DNA from: Pseudomonadota bacterium
GTDB taxonomy: Bacteria > Pseudomonadota > Gammaproteobacteria > Burkholderiales > Ferrovaceae
Direction of reading: 5' to 3'
DNA length: 9,000 nt
NCBI GenBank assembly: GCA_021828575.1
Contig: JAJZEL010000229.1
Coordinates: 1,327-10,326, forward strand
Shown here: one piece after another, positions 1-7,587 of the stretch
How positions within the stretch are numbered: the first letter of the stretch is position 1
How the letters are laid out: each line of letters opens with the position of its first letter
The notes under the pieces: generated by a model
What the model was told of the DNA's origin: nothing
What the model saw: only the letters and a program-made list of their open reading frames with translations
Database searches by the model: none
Translations under genes and position numbers: made by a program

Positions 1-9
1 GGGGCGCAT
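1..9 (-). CDS. Possible start of another operon gene (first three codons only)
   Basis: Nine bases are visible, reading ATG CGC CCC (Met-Arg-Pro) on the minus strand and running off the left edge. The ATG lies six bases after the truB stop. An AGGA that could serve as ribosome binding site overlaps that stop (positions 17-14), four bases from the ATG, which is rather close. In several betaproteobacteria the gene after truB is typA/bipA, whose N-terminus is a short lead-in to a GTPase domain, and Met-Arg-Pro would be compatible with that. In many other proteobacteria it is rpsO. Three codons cannot decide between these, and the ATG may not be a start at all. Confidence 0.25.
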
Positions 10-15
10 GGTGTC

Positions 16-981
16 CTATTCTGCCATCAATCGCACAGGCTGAAAGCGCCCGTCACTATTCCAGTGTCCGACTCCCAGGAATTTTTTTTGTGAAGAATAA
101 ACGCGCATCTGCTGGCCACCCACCACAGGATATCCGGTCGGTGAATCTATCCAGCGCCCCTGACATAACGCCGCAGCCCGAGCTTCATCCAGAACCAGTT
201 CAGGCAAGTGGCCCAGCAATACATCCACCGGCGACAGGACAACCTCCCTTTCCACCACGGGCATTGCTTCCAGCTGGTCCAGTGTCAAGGCATCCACCAA
301 CCGAAAAGCCCCACTGGACAACCTGCGCAGACCAGCAAGATAGGCGCCGCAACCAAGGGCTTGTCCGATGTCTTCAGCCAGCGTGCGAACATAGGTGCCT
401 TTGCTGACCAGCACATTGAGAACAAGAACTTCTCCTTCCCATGATTCGAAACCCAGATGGATCACTTCTATGGTGCGTTCCGGGCGCGGGATTTCCTTGC
501 CCGCACGAGCATAATCATAAAGTGGCCGCCCTTCCACCTTGAGCGCCGAATGCATGGGAGGACGTTGGGTTTGCACCCCGCGAAAACGGGTCAGCACAGC
601 CTCCAGCTCTTCCCTGGAACCTGTAAAAGATTGTGCGACCCTACTGATCAGTCCTTCTCCATCCCCGGTGGTACTGGTAAAACCCAGGCGCAACCAGGCA
701 CGATACCCCTTGACGGATTCAAGGGCTGTTCCGGAAAACTTGGTTGCCTCGCCAAAACACAGCACCATCAATCCGGTGGCCAGAGGATCCAGGGTGCCCG
801 CGTGACCAGCCTTACGGGCAGCCAGCAGGTTCCGGGCACGCTGCAGAGCGGCATTGGAAGAAAGACCTTCTGGTTTGTCCAGAAGCAGGACGCCGGAAAT
901 GTTCCTGCGGGGCAGGCGACCTCTTTCCGGTACTGCAGGGTCAGGAAGAGGGGTGTTGCGCATCGGAAGCCACCGCCTCAT
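16..981 (-). CDS. truB: tRNA pseudouridine(55) synthase TruB
   Basis: TruB isomerises uridine 55 in the T-psi-C loop of elongator tRNAs and acts as a tRNA chaperone in the cytoplasm. The 321-residue product has the family motifs in order: the leading strand GVLLLDKPEGLSSN (30-43), the catalytic loop HAGTLDPLATG with the nucleophile Asp65, KGYRAWLRLGFTSTTGDGEG with the active-site Tyr93, QRPPMHSALKVEGRPLYDYARAG (139-161, cited in part), and SKGTYVRT (193-200) with the conserved Arg199. A C-terminal PUA-like tail follows. Length is close to E. coli TruB (314). The start is uncertain: the ATG at 981 has an AGGG seven bases upstream and gives a 41-base overlap with rbfA. The in-frame ATG at 963 (Met7) has a GGTGG six bases upstream, gives a 23-base overlap, and still includes all conserved sequence. 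Last fully visible gene of the rimP-nusA-infB-rbfA operon; translation is probably coupled to rbfA. Confidence 0.96.
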   Translation of the reverse strand: MRRWLPMRNTPLPDPAVPERGRLPRRNISGVLLLDKPEGLSSNAALQRARNLLAARKAGHAGTLDPLATGLMVLCFGEATKFSGTALESVKGYRAWLRLGFTSTTGDGEGLISRVAQSFTGSREELEAVLTRFRGVQTQRPPMHSALKVEGRPLYDYARAGKEIPRPERTIEVIHLGFESWEGEVLVLNVLVSKGTYVRTLAEDIGQALGCGAYLAGLRRLSSGAFRLVDALTLDQLEAMPVVEREVVLSPVDVLLGHLPELVLDEARAAALCQGRWIDSPTGYPVVGGQQMRVYSSQKKFLGVGHWNSDGRFQPVRLMAE

Positions 982-1309
982 CGATCAACCCTGACAAAAA
1001 GGCTGCCCGGTCCAGCGATGTGTCTTCCAGAAAGTGTAGTTGGGGAATGGTTCTCAATGACAGGCGGTGGCCCAGTTGCCGACGCAAAAACCCGGCCCCC
1101 TCACGCAGAGCCTCCAGGGACTTCCTGAGGGACTCAATACCCTGAAGACTGCTGACATAGACCTTGGCATGGGCATGGTCGTGTGATACTTCCACGGCTG
1201 TCACTGTCACCATCCCCACCCTGGGATCCTTGATCTCCCGACGAATCAAATCGGACAGATCTTTCTGGAGCTGGTCGCCGATGCGCTGGCTACGCGAAAA
1301 GGTTTTCAT
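941..1309 (-). CDS. rbfA: 30S ribosome-binding factor RbfA
   Basis: RbfA is a small KH-fold protein that binds the immature 30S subunit near helix 1 of 16S rRNA and supports late processing and cold adaptation. The 122-residue product (E. coli 133) starts with the typical basic helix FSRSQRIGDQLQKDLSDLIRR (partly 4-24). It continues with the REIKDPRVGMVTVTAVEVS strand region (24-42), the interrupted KH motif, here GAG followed by FLRRQLG (71-80), and the C-terminal signature PQLHFLEDTSLDR (89-101). The start lies only six bases after the infB stop. The upstream bases, ending CTGATTTCCC, contain no recognisable Shine-Dalgarno sequence, so initiation is probably coupled to termination of infB. 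The 3' end overlaps the start of truB. The identification is firm; the odd feature is the missing ribosome binding site. Confidence 0.95.
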   Translation of the reverse strand: MKTFSRSQRIGDQLQKDLSDLIRREIKDPRVGMVTVTAVEVSHDHAHAKVYVSSLQGIESLRKSLEALREGAGFLRRQLGHRLSLRTIPQLHFLEDTSLDRAAFLSGLIDEAVASDAQHPSS

Positions 1310-1315
1310 GGGAAA

Positions 1316-4036
1316 TCAGAGCGTGCGAACCACTTCAACCACTTCAAACACTTCGAGACGGTCACTCACCTGGATATCGTTGTAGTTCCTGAGAGACAAC
1401 CCGCATTCGAAACCTGCCTTCACCTCACGCACATCATCCTTGAAGCGCTTGAGGGAATCCAGTTCCCCTGTATGAATTACCACGTCATTACGCAACAGGC
1501 GAACGCCAGACCCTCTGCGTACCATGCCTTCCAGCACGTAACAGCCCGCCACAGCCCCCACCCGTGAAATCCTGAACACTTCCCTGATTTCCACGAGACC
1601 CGTGACATTTTCCTTGCGGTCTGGCGTCAGCATGCCAGACAGTGCCGCCTTCACGTCATCCACCACGTTATAGATGATGTCGTAGTAACGCACGTCCACA
1701 CCACTGGATTGGATCAGCTTGCGCGCTGTGGCATCCGCACGGGTATTGAACCCGATGATCACGGCTTTGGAGGCAAGGGCCAGGTTAACGTCGGATTCGG
1801 TGATACCGCCCACGGCCGCATGCACCACATACACCTTCACTTCATCCGTGGACAGTTTGAGCAGTGATTGAATCAGCGCCTCATAGGAACCCTGCACATC
1901 TGCCTTGATGATGAGTGACAGCGTCTTGACCTCGCCCTCTCCCATCTGCTCAAACATGTTTTCCAGTTTGGCAGCCTGTTGCCGGGCCAGTTTCACGTCG
2001 CGGAACTTACCTTGCCTGAACAGGGCAATTTCTCGGGCCTTGCGTTCATCGTTGATGACCATGATGTCTTCACCAGCCACGGGCACTTCAGTCAGTCCCT
2101 GTATTTCAACAGGGATGGAAGGGCCTGCTTCATCCACTGGGTGACCCGCCTCGTCCAACATGGCCCGAAGCCGGCCATAGGCAGCTCCGGCCAACACCAT
2201 ATCACCCCGGTGCAAAGTACCGGACTGCACCAGAATGGTAGCCACCGGCCCCCGTCCCTTGTCGAGACGCGCTTCAATCACGATGCCCTTGGCAGGAACG
2301 TTACGAGGTGCCTTGAGCTCCAGAACTTCAGCCTGCAGCAGTACCGATTCCAGCAGATTGTCTATACCCACACCTGTCTTAGCGGATACCTGAACAAACT
2401 GGGCATCACCACCATATTCTTCAGGCAATACATTGTGAGCCACCAATTCACTCTTGATCCGGTCGAAGTTGGCTTCCGGTTTGTCCATCTTGTTAACCGC
2501 CACTACTACCGGCACCTTCGCCGCCTTGATGTGGTGAATGGCTTCCACGGTTTGTGGCATAACACCGTCGTCCGCCGCCACTACCAGAATGACGATATCC
2601 GTTACCTTGGCCCCACGCGCCCGCATGGCCGTGAATGCTTCATGACCAGGCGTATCCAGGAAAGTCACCACACCGCGCGGGGTTTCCACGTGATAGGCCC
2701 CAATGTGCTGCGTAATTCCACCTGCTTCGCCGCTGGCCACCCGTGTGCGGCGGATGTAGTCCAGCAGAGAGGTTTTTCCATGGTCCACGTGCCCCATGAC
2801 TGTCACCACAGGAGCTCTTGGTTCCAGAATGCCATCTTCATGGACCCCGCCCATTTCGGCCAGCAGAGCCTCAGGGTCGTCCAGTTTGGCAGGCTTGGCC
2901 ACATGACCCATCTCTTCCACCACAATCATGGCAGTTTCCTGATCCAGCACCTGGTTGATGGTCACCATGCTGCCCATCTTCATGAGGGTCTTGATGACCT
3001 CAGCAGCCTTTACGGCCATTTTCTGGGCCAGAACGCCCACTGTAATGGTTTCTGGTACAAGCACTTCGTGCACGATGGGTTCCGTTGGGGCATTGAATGA
3101 ATGCGCCTGTTCGCCAGACTTGTGATGCTTGGCATGACGCGACCGGGGATCGCGCCACGCGGTGGAATTGGGTGCAGTGTCGCCGCGCGTTTTCAGGCCC
3201 CGACGCTTGCTGCTCTCATCCACCCAAGCCGTTGAAGCAGTCTTTTTGACTGCTTTCCGGACCGCGGGTTTGTCATCTTTCTTGTCCACTGCGGGACGAT
3301 GCAAAGTACCCGTCATTTCCTTCGTCTTGGCTGCTGCGGCCTGCGCCTCTTCCTGGGCTTTCTGTTCAGCTTCCTTCCGGGCACGGCTCCGGGCTTGCTT
3401 ATCCATCGCATCTGCTGCCTGACGGGCTCTCAATTCAGCCTGACGACGCGCTTCCTCTTCCCTCAGCACCCTCTGGCCTTCATCAATGGGGGCCCGTTGT
3501 GCCTGAACATCTGCAGTCCCGGTCTCAACCTCCTGCACTTCCACCACAGGTTCCTCCATTGGAACCGGTGCGGACTCGGGCTCGAGCTCCGCCTCAACAG
3601 GCATTTCGGAAACAATAGTCTCCACAACAGGTTCGGGAGTCGGTAGTGTGACTGGAGCCTCCATCACCTCTGTCTCGGCAGGAACGTCTGACTCCAACGT
3701 GACGATTTCATCTGCATCTGCCGGACGCACGGGGGCATCCTGCTTAACCAGCACGCGCTTCTTGCGCACCTCCACCTGGATGGTGCGCGCCTTGCCCGTA
3801 TTGGTGTCTGCTGTCTTGATTTCGCTTGTTTTCTTACGAGTCAGCGTGATACGTGTCTTGGGTTCGGAACGCCCATGCTGCCCTCGCAGGTAATCCAGAA
3901 GCTGCGTCTTGTCCTTCTCGCTGAGACTGTCGCCCACATCACTTTTCCCGACGCCTGCTGAGCGCAACTGCTCCAGCAGGGTTTCAGGGGAAACCTTCAG
4001 TTCGGTCGCCAGTTCAGACACTGTCGCGTTTGCCAT
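1316..4036 (-). CDS. infB: Translation initiation factor IF-2
   Basis: IF2 is the GTPase that brings fMet-tRNA to the 30S P site and promotes 50S joining. The 906-residue protein has the full proteobacterial layout. An IF2N domain spans about 1-53, followed by a basic block carrying the KARTIQVEVRKKRVLVK sequence (82-98). Next is an acidic, proline- and valine-rich linker (about 108-185), then a charged Ala/Glu/Arg/Lys-rich segment likely to be helical (about 185-240). A second IF2N-like domain lies near 322-380. The G domain has G1 GHVDHGKT (415-422), G2 GGITQH (439-444), G3 DTPGH (461-465), G4 NKMD (515-518) and G5 SAKTG (551-555). Domains II, III and the fMet-tRNA-binding C-terminal barrel follow. 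All GTPase residues are present. The start has GGAG seven bases upstream. The gap to nusA is 25 bases, with no terminator. Length is close to E. coli IF2 (890), with the extra residues in the variable linker. Confidence 0.98.
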   Translation of the reverse strand: MANATVSELATELKVSPETLLEQLRSAGVGKSDVGDSLSEKDKTQLLDYLRGQHGRSEPKTRITLTRKKTSEIKTADTNTGKARTIQVEVRKKRVLVKQDAPVRPADADEIVTLESDVPAETEVMEAPVTLPTPEPVVETIVSEMPVEAELEPESAPVPMEEPVVEVQEVETGTADVQAQRAPIDEGQRVLREEEARRQAELRARQAADAMDKQARSRARKEAEQKAQEEAQAAAAKTKEMTGTLHRPAVDKKDDKPAVRKAVKKTASTAWVDESSKRRGLKTRGDTAPNSTAWRDPRSRHAKHHKSGEQAHSFNAPTEPIVHEVLVPETITVGVLAQKMAVKAAEVIKTLMKMGSMVTINQVLDQETAMIVVEEMGHVAKPAKLDDPEALLAEMGGVHEDGILEPRAPVVTVMGHVDHGKTSLLDYIRRTRVASGEAGGITQHIGAYHVETPRGVVTFLDTPGHEAFTAMRARGAKVTDIVILVVAADDGVMPQTVEAIHHIKAAKVPVVVAVNKMDKPEANFDRIKSELVAHNVLPEEYGGDAQFVQVSAKTGVGIDNLLESVLLQAEVLELKAPRNVPAKGIVIEARLDKGRGPVATILVQSGTLHRGDMVLAGAAYGRLRAMLDEAGHPVDEAGPSIPVEIQGLTEVPVAGEDIMVINDERKAREIALFRQGKFRDVKLARQQAAKLENMFEQMGEGEVKTLSLIIKADVQGSYEALIQSLLKLSTDEVKVYVVHAAVGGITESDVNLALASKAVIIGFNTRADATARKLIQSSGVDVRYYDIIYNVVDDVKAALSGMLTPDRKENVTGLVEIREVFRISRVGAVAGCYVLEGMVRRGSGVRLLRNDVVIHTGELDSLKRFKDDVREVKAGFECGLSLRNYNDIQVSDRLEVFEVVEVVRTL

Positions 4037-4061
4037 TCAGGATCTCCGCCAACCTTATACC

Positions 4062-5537
4062 TTATTGAAACAGCGGCGCACGCGCCGTCATGATGAGCGC
4101 TGTGGCTCTTTCCTCGTCAATACCTGTCAGCTCAGCCAGTTCATCCACGGCCAGATCAGCCAGATCCTGCACTGTACGAATGCCCTTGGAAGCAAACAGT
4201 ACTGCAGTGTCCTGATCCATTCCCTGCATGCTTTGAAGGTCTTCGGCAGCATGCTCCACCTGCTCTTCGGAAGCGATTGCTTCCGTCAGAAGTGCATTGC
4301 GTGCCCGGCTGCGCAGTTCGTTGACCGTTTCTTCGTCGAATGCCTCAATTTCCATCAATTCGTTCTTGGGCACGTAAGCCACTTCCTCGATGGTGCTAAA
4401 TCCTTCCTGAATCAGGATGTCAGCCACTTCTTCGTCCACGTCCAGACGTTCCACGAAGAGGCTGCGAATGACAGCCGTTTCCACCTCGTCTTTCTCGTGC
4501 TTCTGGTCCTGGGTCATGATGTTGATGGTCCAGCCCGTCAACTCCGAAGCAAGCCGCACATTCTGTCCGCTGCGCCCAATGGCCTGGGCCAGCTGTTCTT
4601 CATCCACCACCACATCCATGCTATGAGTGTCTTCATCCACACGGATGGAATTGACCTGGGCAGGGGCCAGGGCGTTGATGACGAACTGTGCGGGATCTTC
4701 CGACCAGAGAATGATGTCCACTCGCTCACCCCCAAGTTCGGAAGTGACTGCCTGCACCCGTGAACCCCTCATGCCCACGCAGGTACCCACCGGGTCCAGG
4801 CGACGATCATTGGACTTGACGGCAATCTTGGCCCGAATGCCGGGATCTCGTGCTGCAGACTTGATCTCCAGCAGGCCTTCCTCAATTTCGGGGACCTCGA
4901 GCTCGAAAAGCTTCACAATGAACTCGGATGCTATTCTCGATAGAATCAGTTGCGGACCTTTGGCATTGCGATCCACACGTGCCAGATAAGCACGAACACG
5001 ATCACCAATGCGCAGATTCTCGCGCTGGATCATCTGGTCTCGCGGCAGCAATGCCTCGACCCTGGAAGCTTCAATGATGGCATTACCACGATCCAGTCGC
5101 TTGACGGTTCCGGTCACCAGACTTTCCTTGCGATCCAGAAAATCATTCAGGATCTGTTCGCGTTCAGCATCCCTGATTTTCTGAAAGATCACCTGCTTGG
5201 CAGCCTGGGCACCGATCCGTCCAAAATCCACAGGCTCCATGGGTTCTTCCACGTGCTCCCCCGGTTGAACATCGGGATTGTGCCGCTGCGCTTCTGACAG
5301 AGGCATTTCCTGGAACTCGGACAACCAGTCTGTATCATTCACGACGTTCCAGACACGAAACGATTTGAAATCACCGGACTCGCGATCGATTTCCACACGA
5401 ACGTTGATATCCTCGTTCCCGTGCTTTCTACGGGTGGCCGACGCCAAGGCGGATTCCAGCGCCATGAACACGATTTCGGTGTTGACGTTCTTTTCCCGGG
5501 CTAACGCCTCCACCAGCATCAGCACTTCCTTGCTCAT
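4062..5537 (-). CDS. nusA: Transcription termination/antitermination factor NusA
   Basis: NusA binds RNA polymerase and nascent RNA and modulates pausing, intrinsic and Rho termination and antitermination. The 491-residue product (E. coli 495) shows the complete domain order. The RNA polymerase-binding N-terminal domain covers about 1-130. An S1 domain follows at about 137-201 (VTGTVKRLDRGNAIIEA at its start). KH1 has the GMRGSRV loop (255-261) and KH2 the GRSGQNV loop (321-327). Two acidic C-terminal repeats lie at about 365-420 and 435-490. Both acidic repeats are present, as usual in beta- and gammaproteobacteria and absent from many other bacteria. The start is set by a perfect GGAGGT three bases before the ATG. 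The gene begins 12 bases after rimP and is followed by infB after 25 bases. In E. coli NusA influences expression of its own operon; nothing visible here tests that. Confidence 0.98.
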   Translation of the reverse strand: MSKEVLMLVEALAREKNVNTEIVFMALESALASATRRKHGNEDINVRVEIDRESGDFKSFRVWNVVNDTDWLSEFQEMPLSEAQRHNPDVQPGEHVEEPMEPVDFGRIGAQAAKQVIFQKIRDAEREQILNDFLDRKESLVTGTVKRLDRGNAIIEASRVEALLPRDQMIQRENLRIGDRVRAYLARVDRNAKGPQLILSRIASEFIVKLFELEVPEIEEGLLEIKSAARDPGIRAKIAVKSNDRRLDPVGTCVGMRGSRVQAVTSELGGERVDIILWSEDPAQFVINALAPAQVNSIRVDEDTHSMDVVVDEEQLAQAIGRSGQNVRLASELTGWTINIMTQDQKHEKDEVETAVIRSLFVERLDVDEEVADILIQEGFSTIEEVAYVPKNELMEIEAFDEETVNELRSRARNALLTEAIASEEQVEHAAEDLQSMQGMDQDTAVLFASKGIRTVQDLADLAVDELAELTGIDEERATALIMTARAPLFQ

Positions 5538-5540
5538 AAG

Positions 5541-5546
5541 ACCTCC
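5541..5546 (-). promoter_or_regulatory. Ribosome binding site of nusA
   Basis: Reading GGAGGT on the minus strand, this is a full match to the anti-Shine-Dalgarno core. It fills most of the 12-base gap between the rimP stop and the nusA ATG. The spacing to the ATG is only three bases, shorter than the usual 5-9, but no other in-frame start nearby fits better. Confidence 0.7.
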
Positions 5547-5549
5547 AGA

Positions 5550-5975
5550 TCAAAATTCAGGAACAAGATGGGCGCGATCCAGGTCACCCAGCTCAAAATC
5601 TATGTTCGCACCTTCCACTTCCAGGGTCAGGCGCTCACCCGTCACTGCAATAATGCGTCCGACGAAGTTACGTTGGCCTTCCCTGGGCATGCGCGTACGT
5701 AACCGGACTTCCCGACCAGAAAAGCGGGTGAAATCGGCTGCCTTTCGCAAGGGTCGATCAAGCCCGGGAGACGAGACCTCCAGTCTGTCGTAGTCCACGC
5801 CTTCCACGGCAAACAGACGGGTCAACTGGTGGCTGACCGTTGCGCAATCATCCACGTTCACACCATCCGGCTTGTCGATGTACACACGCATCAGACCACG
5901 CCCCACACGTTCCAGATCCACGAACTCGTAACCCAGTCCGATCACGGTCTTTTCCACAAGACCTGAAACGTCCAT
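5550..5975 (-). CDS. rimP: Ribosome maturation factor RimP
   Basis: RimP helps assemble the 3' domain of the 30S subunit and is needed for efficient S12/S19 incorporation. The 141-residue product (E. coli about 150) has the two-domain layout. The N-terminal alpha/beta domain contains GYEFVDLERVGRGLMRVYID (15-34), the DDCATVSHQLTR region (42-53) and the family signature LEVSSPGLDRPL (65-76). The C-terminal SH3-like barrel runs from about residue 84 to the end (FSGREV... LDRAHLVPEF). The sequence reads most like betaproteobacterial RimP. The start is supported by a strong GGAGGAG seven bases upstream and by the N-terminal alignment. It is the first gene of the operon with nusA, infB, rbfA and truB, and sits just after a terminator hairpin belonging to the upstream gene. 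No tRNA-fMet gene (metY) lies in front of it, unlike in E. coli. Confidence 0.96.
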   Translation of the reverse strand: MDVSGLVEKTVIGLGYEFVDLERVGRGLMRVYIDKPDGVNVDDCATVSHQLTRLFAVEGVDYDRLEVSSPGLDRPLRKAADFTRFSGREVRLRTRMPREGQRNFVGRIIAVTGERLTLEVEGANIDFELGDLDRAHLVPEF

Positions 5976-5982
5976 CCGTCAT

Positions 5983-5989
5983 CTCCTCC
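5983..5989 (-). promoter_or_regulatory. Ribosome binding site of rimP
   Basis: Reads GGAGGAG on the minus strand, seven bases before the rimP ATG, which is ideal spacing. It fixes this ATG rather than the out-of-frame ATG five bases upstream. It also shows that only about 14 bases separate the T-tract of the upstream terminator from this site. Confidence 0.75.
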
Positions 5990-6003
5990 CCGGATACCGC
6001 AAT

Positions 6004-6030
6004 AAAAAAATGGGCACGAGGCCCACTTTT
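6004..6030 (-). terminator. Rho-independent terminator after the M17 aminopeptidase gene
   Basis: On the minus strand the sequence reads AAAAG, then TGGGC-CTCGT-GCCCA, then seven T residues. The stem is five base pairs, four of them G-C, with a five-base loop. Flanking A and T residues could lengthen it with one bulged G. It begins 25 bases after the stop of the peptidase gene (6056), as expected of an intrinsic terminator for that gene. On the plus strand only four T residues follow the stem after a C, so it is weaker in that direction. It lies entirely between the peptidase and rimP, so it should insulate the operon from upstream transcription unless it is regulated. Confidence 0.75.
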
Positions 6031-6055
6031 ACACATAAAAGCTTTTTCAAGTCAG

Positions 6056-7549
6056 CTATTGTAGTCCATTTTTCAACCAACTGTCCACAAATCCAACCCC
6101 CCAGTGCACCCCGAAACCAGTCACATCGGAACCCACAGCCCCCAACCCGCCCTCGTTCCGCGAAGCGGACAAATCCATGTGCACCCAGGAACACTGGCCG
6201 GTAAACCGCCGTAGAAACCGTGCCGCCAGAATGTGGTCAGCATCTCCGTCTGGCGTGCACTGTTTTACATCGGCCACCCGGCTTTCCAGCGCCGCATCAT
6301 AGTCCTCAGCCAGGGGAAAAGGAACAACCCGCTCCCCGGTCACCTGCCCCACACCTCTGGCCAACCCTTCCAGACGTTCATCAGACGCAAAAATGCCACT
6401 CTGGCGACTGCCCAGAGCCGTGTGCATGCTTCCGGTCAGGGTGGCAAAGTCCAGAATCAGGTCCGGCCTTTGCCGTGAAGCCAGTGTCAGGGTATCGGCC
6501 AGCACCATACGGCCCTCGGCGTCCGTATGCACGATTTCAATGGTCGTGCCATCCAGAGCAGTCACCACATCGTTCTGCTTGTAAGCCAGGGGGCTGATAT
6601 GATTCTGGGCCAACGCCAGCCAGACATCCAGCACTACCGGCAATTCCAGGGCACTGACAGCGGAGAGAATGCCCAGAGCCACGGCGGAACCATTCATGTC
6701 TTCATGCATGCCGTACATGTACCGGGCTGGCTTGAGATTATGCCCACCCGTATCAAAACAGATGCCCTTTCCCACCAAAGCCACACGCCGACGGGCTTTC
6801 GGCCCCCGGTACTGAAGGTGAACAATGGCAGCATCCTCCTTCGGACTGCCCTGGGCCACAGCCATGAACGCCCCGGCCCCCATCTGCCGCAACCTGGAAG
6901 TGGTGTATTCGTGGTAACGCCAGGGTTGACGCCGTGAAAGATCCTTCAGGTACTGCCGGTAGGTACCAGGCGTCAACTCGTTGGGAGGCAACAAGGTGAG
7001 GTGACGCGCCAGTGTGTTGGCCTTTGCCACCTCACCAGCCACACGAAACCGGACGTCGTTGAGAGGAGCACCGTGGAGATGCAGGACACCAACTCCAGAG
7101 GATGGATTCTTTCGACGATCAGGCAAAGCCACCCCATTCAACCAGGCCACATAAAGAACCTGGGCAGCCACTTCACGGGCCCCTGCCCCATGCAGAGACA
7201 AGGCCAGATGGTCAGGACGTTCCACCACGAGTCCCTTGAGCGCCTGGCAGAGCGCGGACTGGACACGAAACCGGGCATCGGCTGGGTTGACCCAGATCCA
7301 CGACAAAAGAACCCCATCCAGGGGAGCTGCCAGCGCAGCAGACCGTAATTTTTCCGGTTTCATGCCGGAACGCTTCATGACGGAAAGCAGAAGCGATTTT
7401 CCGGGAAAATCCGCAAGATTGTCCGGTGATTCCGTAAGTACCACCAGACCGTGGCGTATTCCTCGCCTGTTCCATTGAACCGGCTCACCCAACAGCACCT
7501 GCAAACGTGCCAGCGTATGAGGAGCCTCAATTTGCACTTGTCTGGACAT
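6056..7549 (-). CDS. M17-family (leucyl aminopeptidase-like) metallopeptidase
   Basis: A cytosolic M17 aminopeptidase would remove N-terminal residues from peptides using two metal ions. The 497-residue protein matches the family length (E. coli PepA 503). The N-terminal third (about 1-165) is weakly conserved. The catalytic half starts near LLPPNELTP (186-194) and carries VGKGICFDTGG (259-269, Lys261 and Asp266), NLKP (271-274), MHEDMNGSA (281-289, Asp284) and HTDAEGR (341-347, Asp343, Glu345, Arg347). Thus all expected metal ligands, both lysines and the bicarbonate-binding arginine are present, so it should be active. The motif MHEDMNGSA differs from MKYDMCGAA of E. coli PepA. It therefore belongs to a divergent M17 subgroup, and I withhold the symbol pepA; substrate preference is unknown. 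The ATG at 7549 has a G-rich GGGG stretch upstream. The gene is divergent from thyA and ends before the terminator at 6004-6030. Confidence 0.9.
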   Translation of the reverse strand: MSRQVQIEAPHTLARLQVLLGEPVQWNRRGIRHGLVVLTESPDNLADFPGKSLLLSVMKRSGMKPEKLRSAALAAPLDGVLLSWIWVNPADARFRVQSALCQALKGLVVERPDHLALSLHGAGAREVAAQVLYVAWLNGVALPDRRKNPSSGVGVLHLHGAPLNDVRFRVAGEVAKANTLARHLTLLPPNELTPGTYRQYLKDLSRRQPWRYHEYTTSRLRQMGAGAFMAVAQGSPKEDAAIVHLQYRGPKARRRVALVGKGICFDTGGHNLKPARYMYGMHEDMNGSAVALGILSAVSALELPVVLDVWLALAQNHISPLAYKQNDVVTALDGTTIEIVHTDAEGRMVLADTLTLASRQRPDLILDFATLTGSMHTALGSRQSGIFASDERLEGLARGVGQVTGERVVPFPLAEDYDAALESRVADVKQCTPDGDADHILAARFLRRFTGQCSWVHMDLSASRNEGGLGAVGSDVTGFGVHWGVGFVDSWLKNGLQ

Positions 7550-7578
7550 GCCTACCCCAACGTTGTGTCAACATCGGA

Positions 7579-7587
7579 TGGTATCAT
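7579..7587 (+). promoter_or_regulatory. Candidate extended -10 promoter element of thyA
   Basis: The bases TGGTATCAT fit an extended -10 element (TGn followed by TATCAT, five of six matches to TATAAT). They would start transcription near 7594, about 18 bases before the chosen thyA ATG. There is no good -35 at the usual spacing; the nearest, TTGTGT at 7563-7568, matches only half and is 13 bases away. This is the only promoter-like sequence I see in the short gap upstream of thyA. It is a pattern match with no further support. Confidence 0.3.

Noticed and set aside
1979..3100. Long open frame (373 codons) on the plus strand opposite infB
   Set aside because: It lies wholly antisense to the conserved GTPase region of infB. 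Its translation is rich in His, Phe and Arg with no recognisable domain. It is a by-product of codon bias on the other strand.
3317..3483. Repetitive Ala/Glu/Arg/Lys codons in infB as a DNA repeat
   Set aside because: The base sequence has no exact tandem unit. It is the charged helical linker normally found in long proteobacterial IF2.
3909..4763. Plus-strand open frame of 284 codons across the infB/nusA junction
   Set aside because: It is antisense to two certain genes, with a low-complexity translation and no ribosome binding site or family motif.
7566..7571. Perfect TTGACA on the minus strand as -35 of the peptidase gene
   Set aside because: No -10 hexamer occurs 15-19 bases downstream, and that position already lies at the peptidase start codon.
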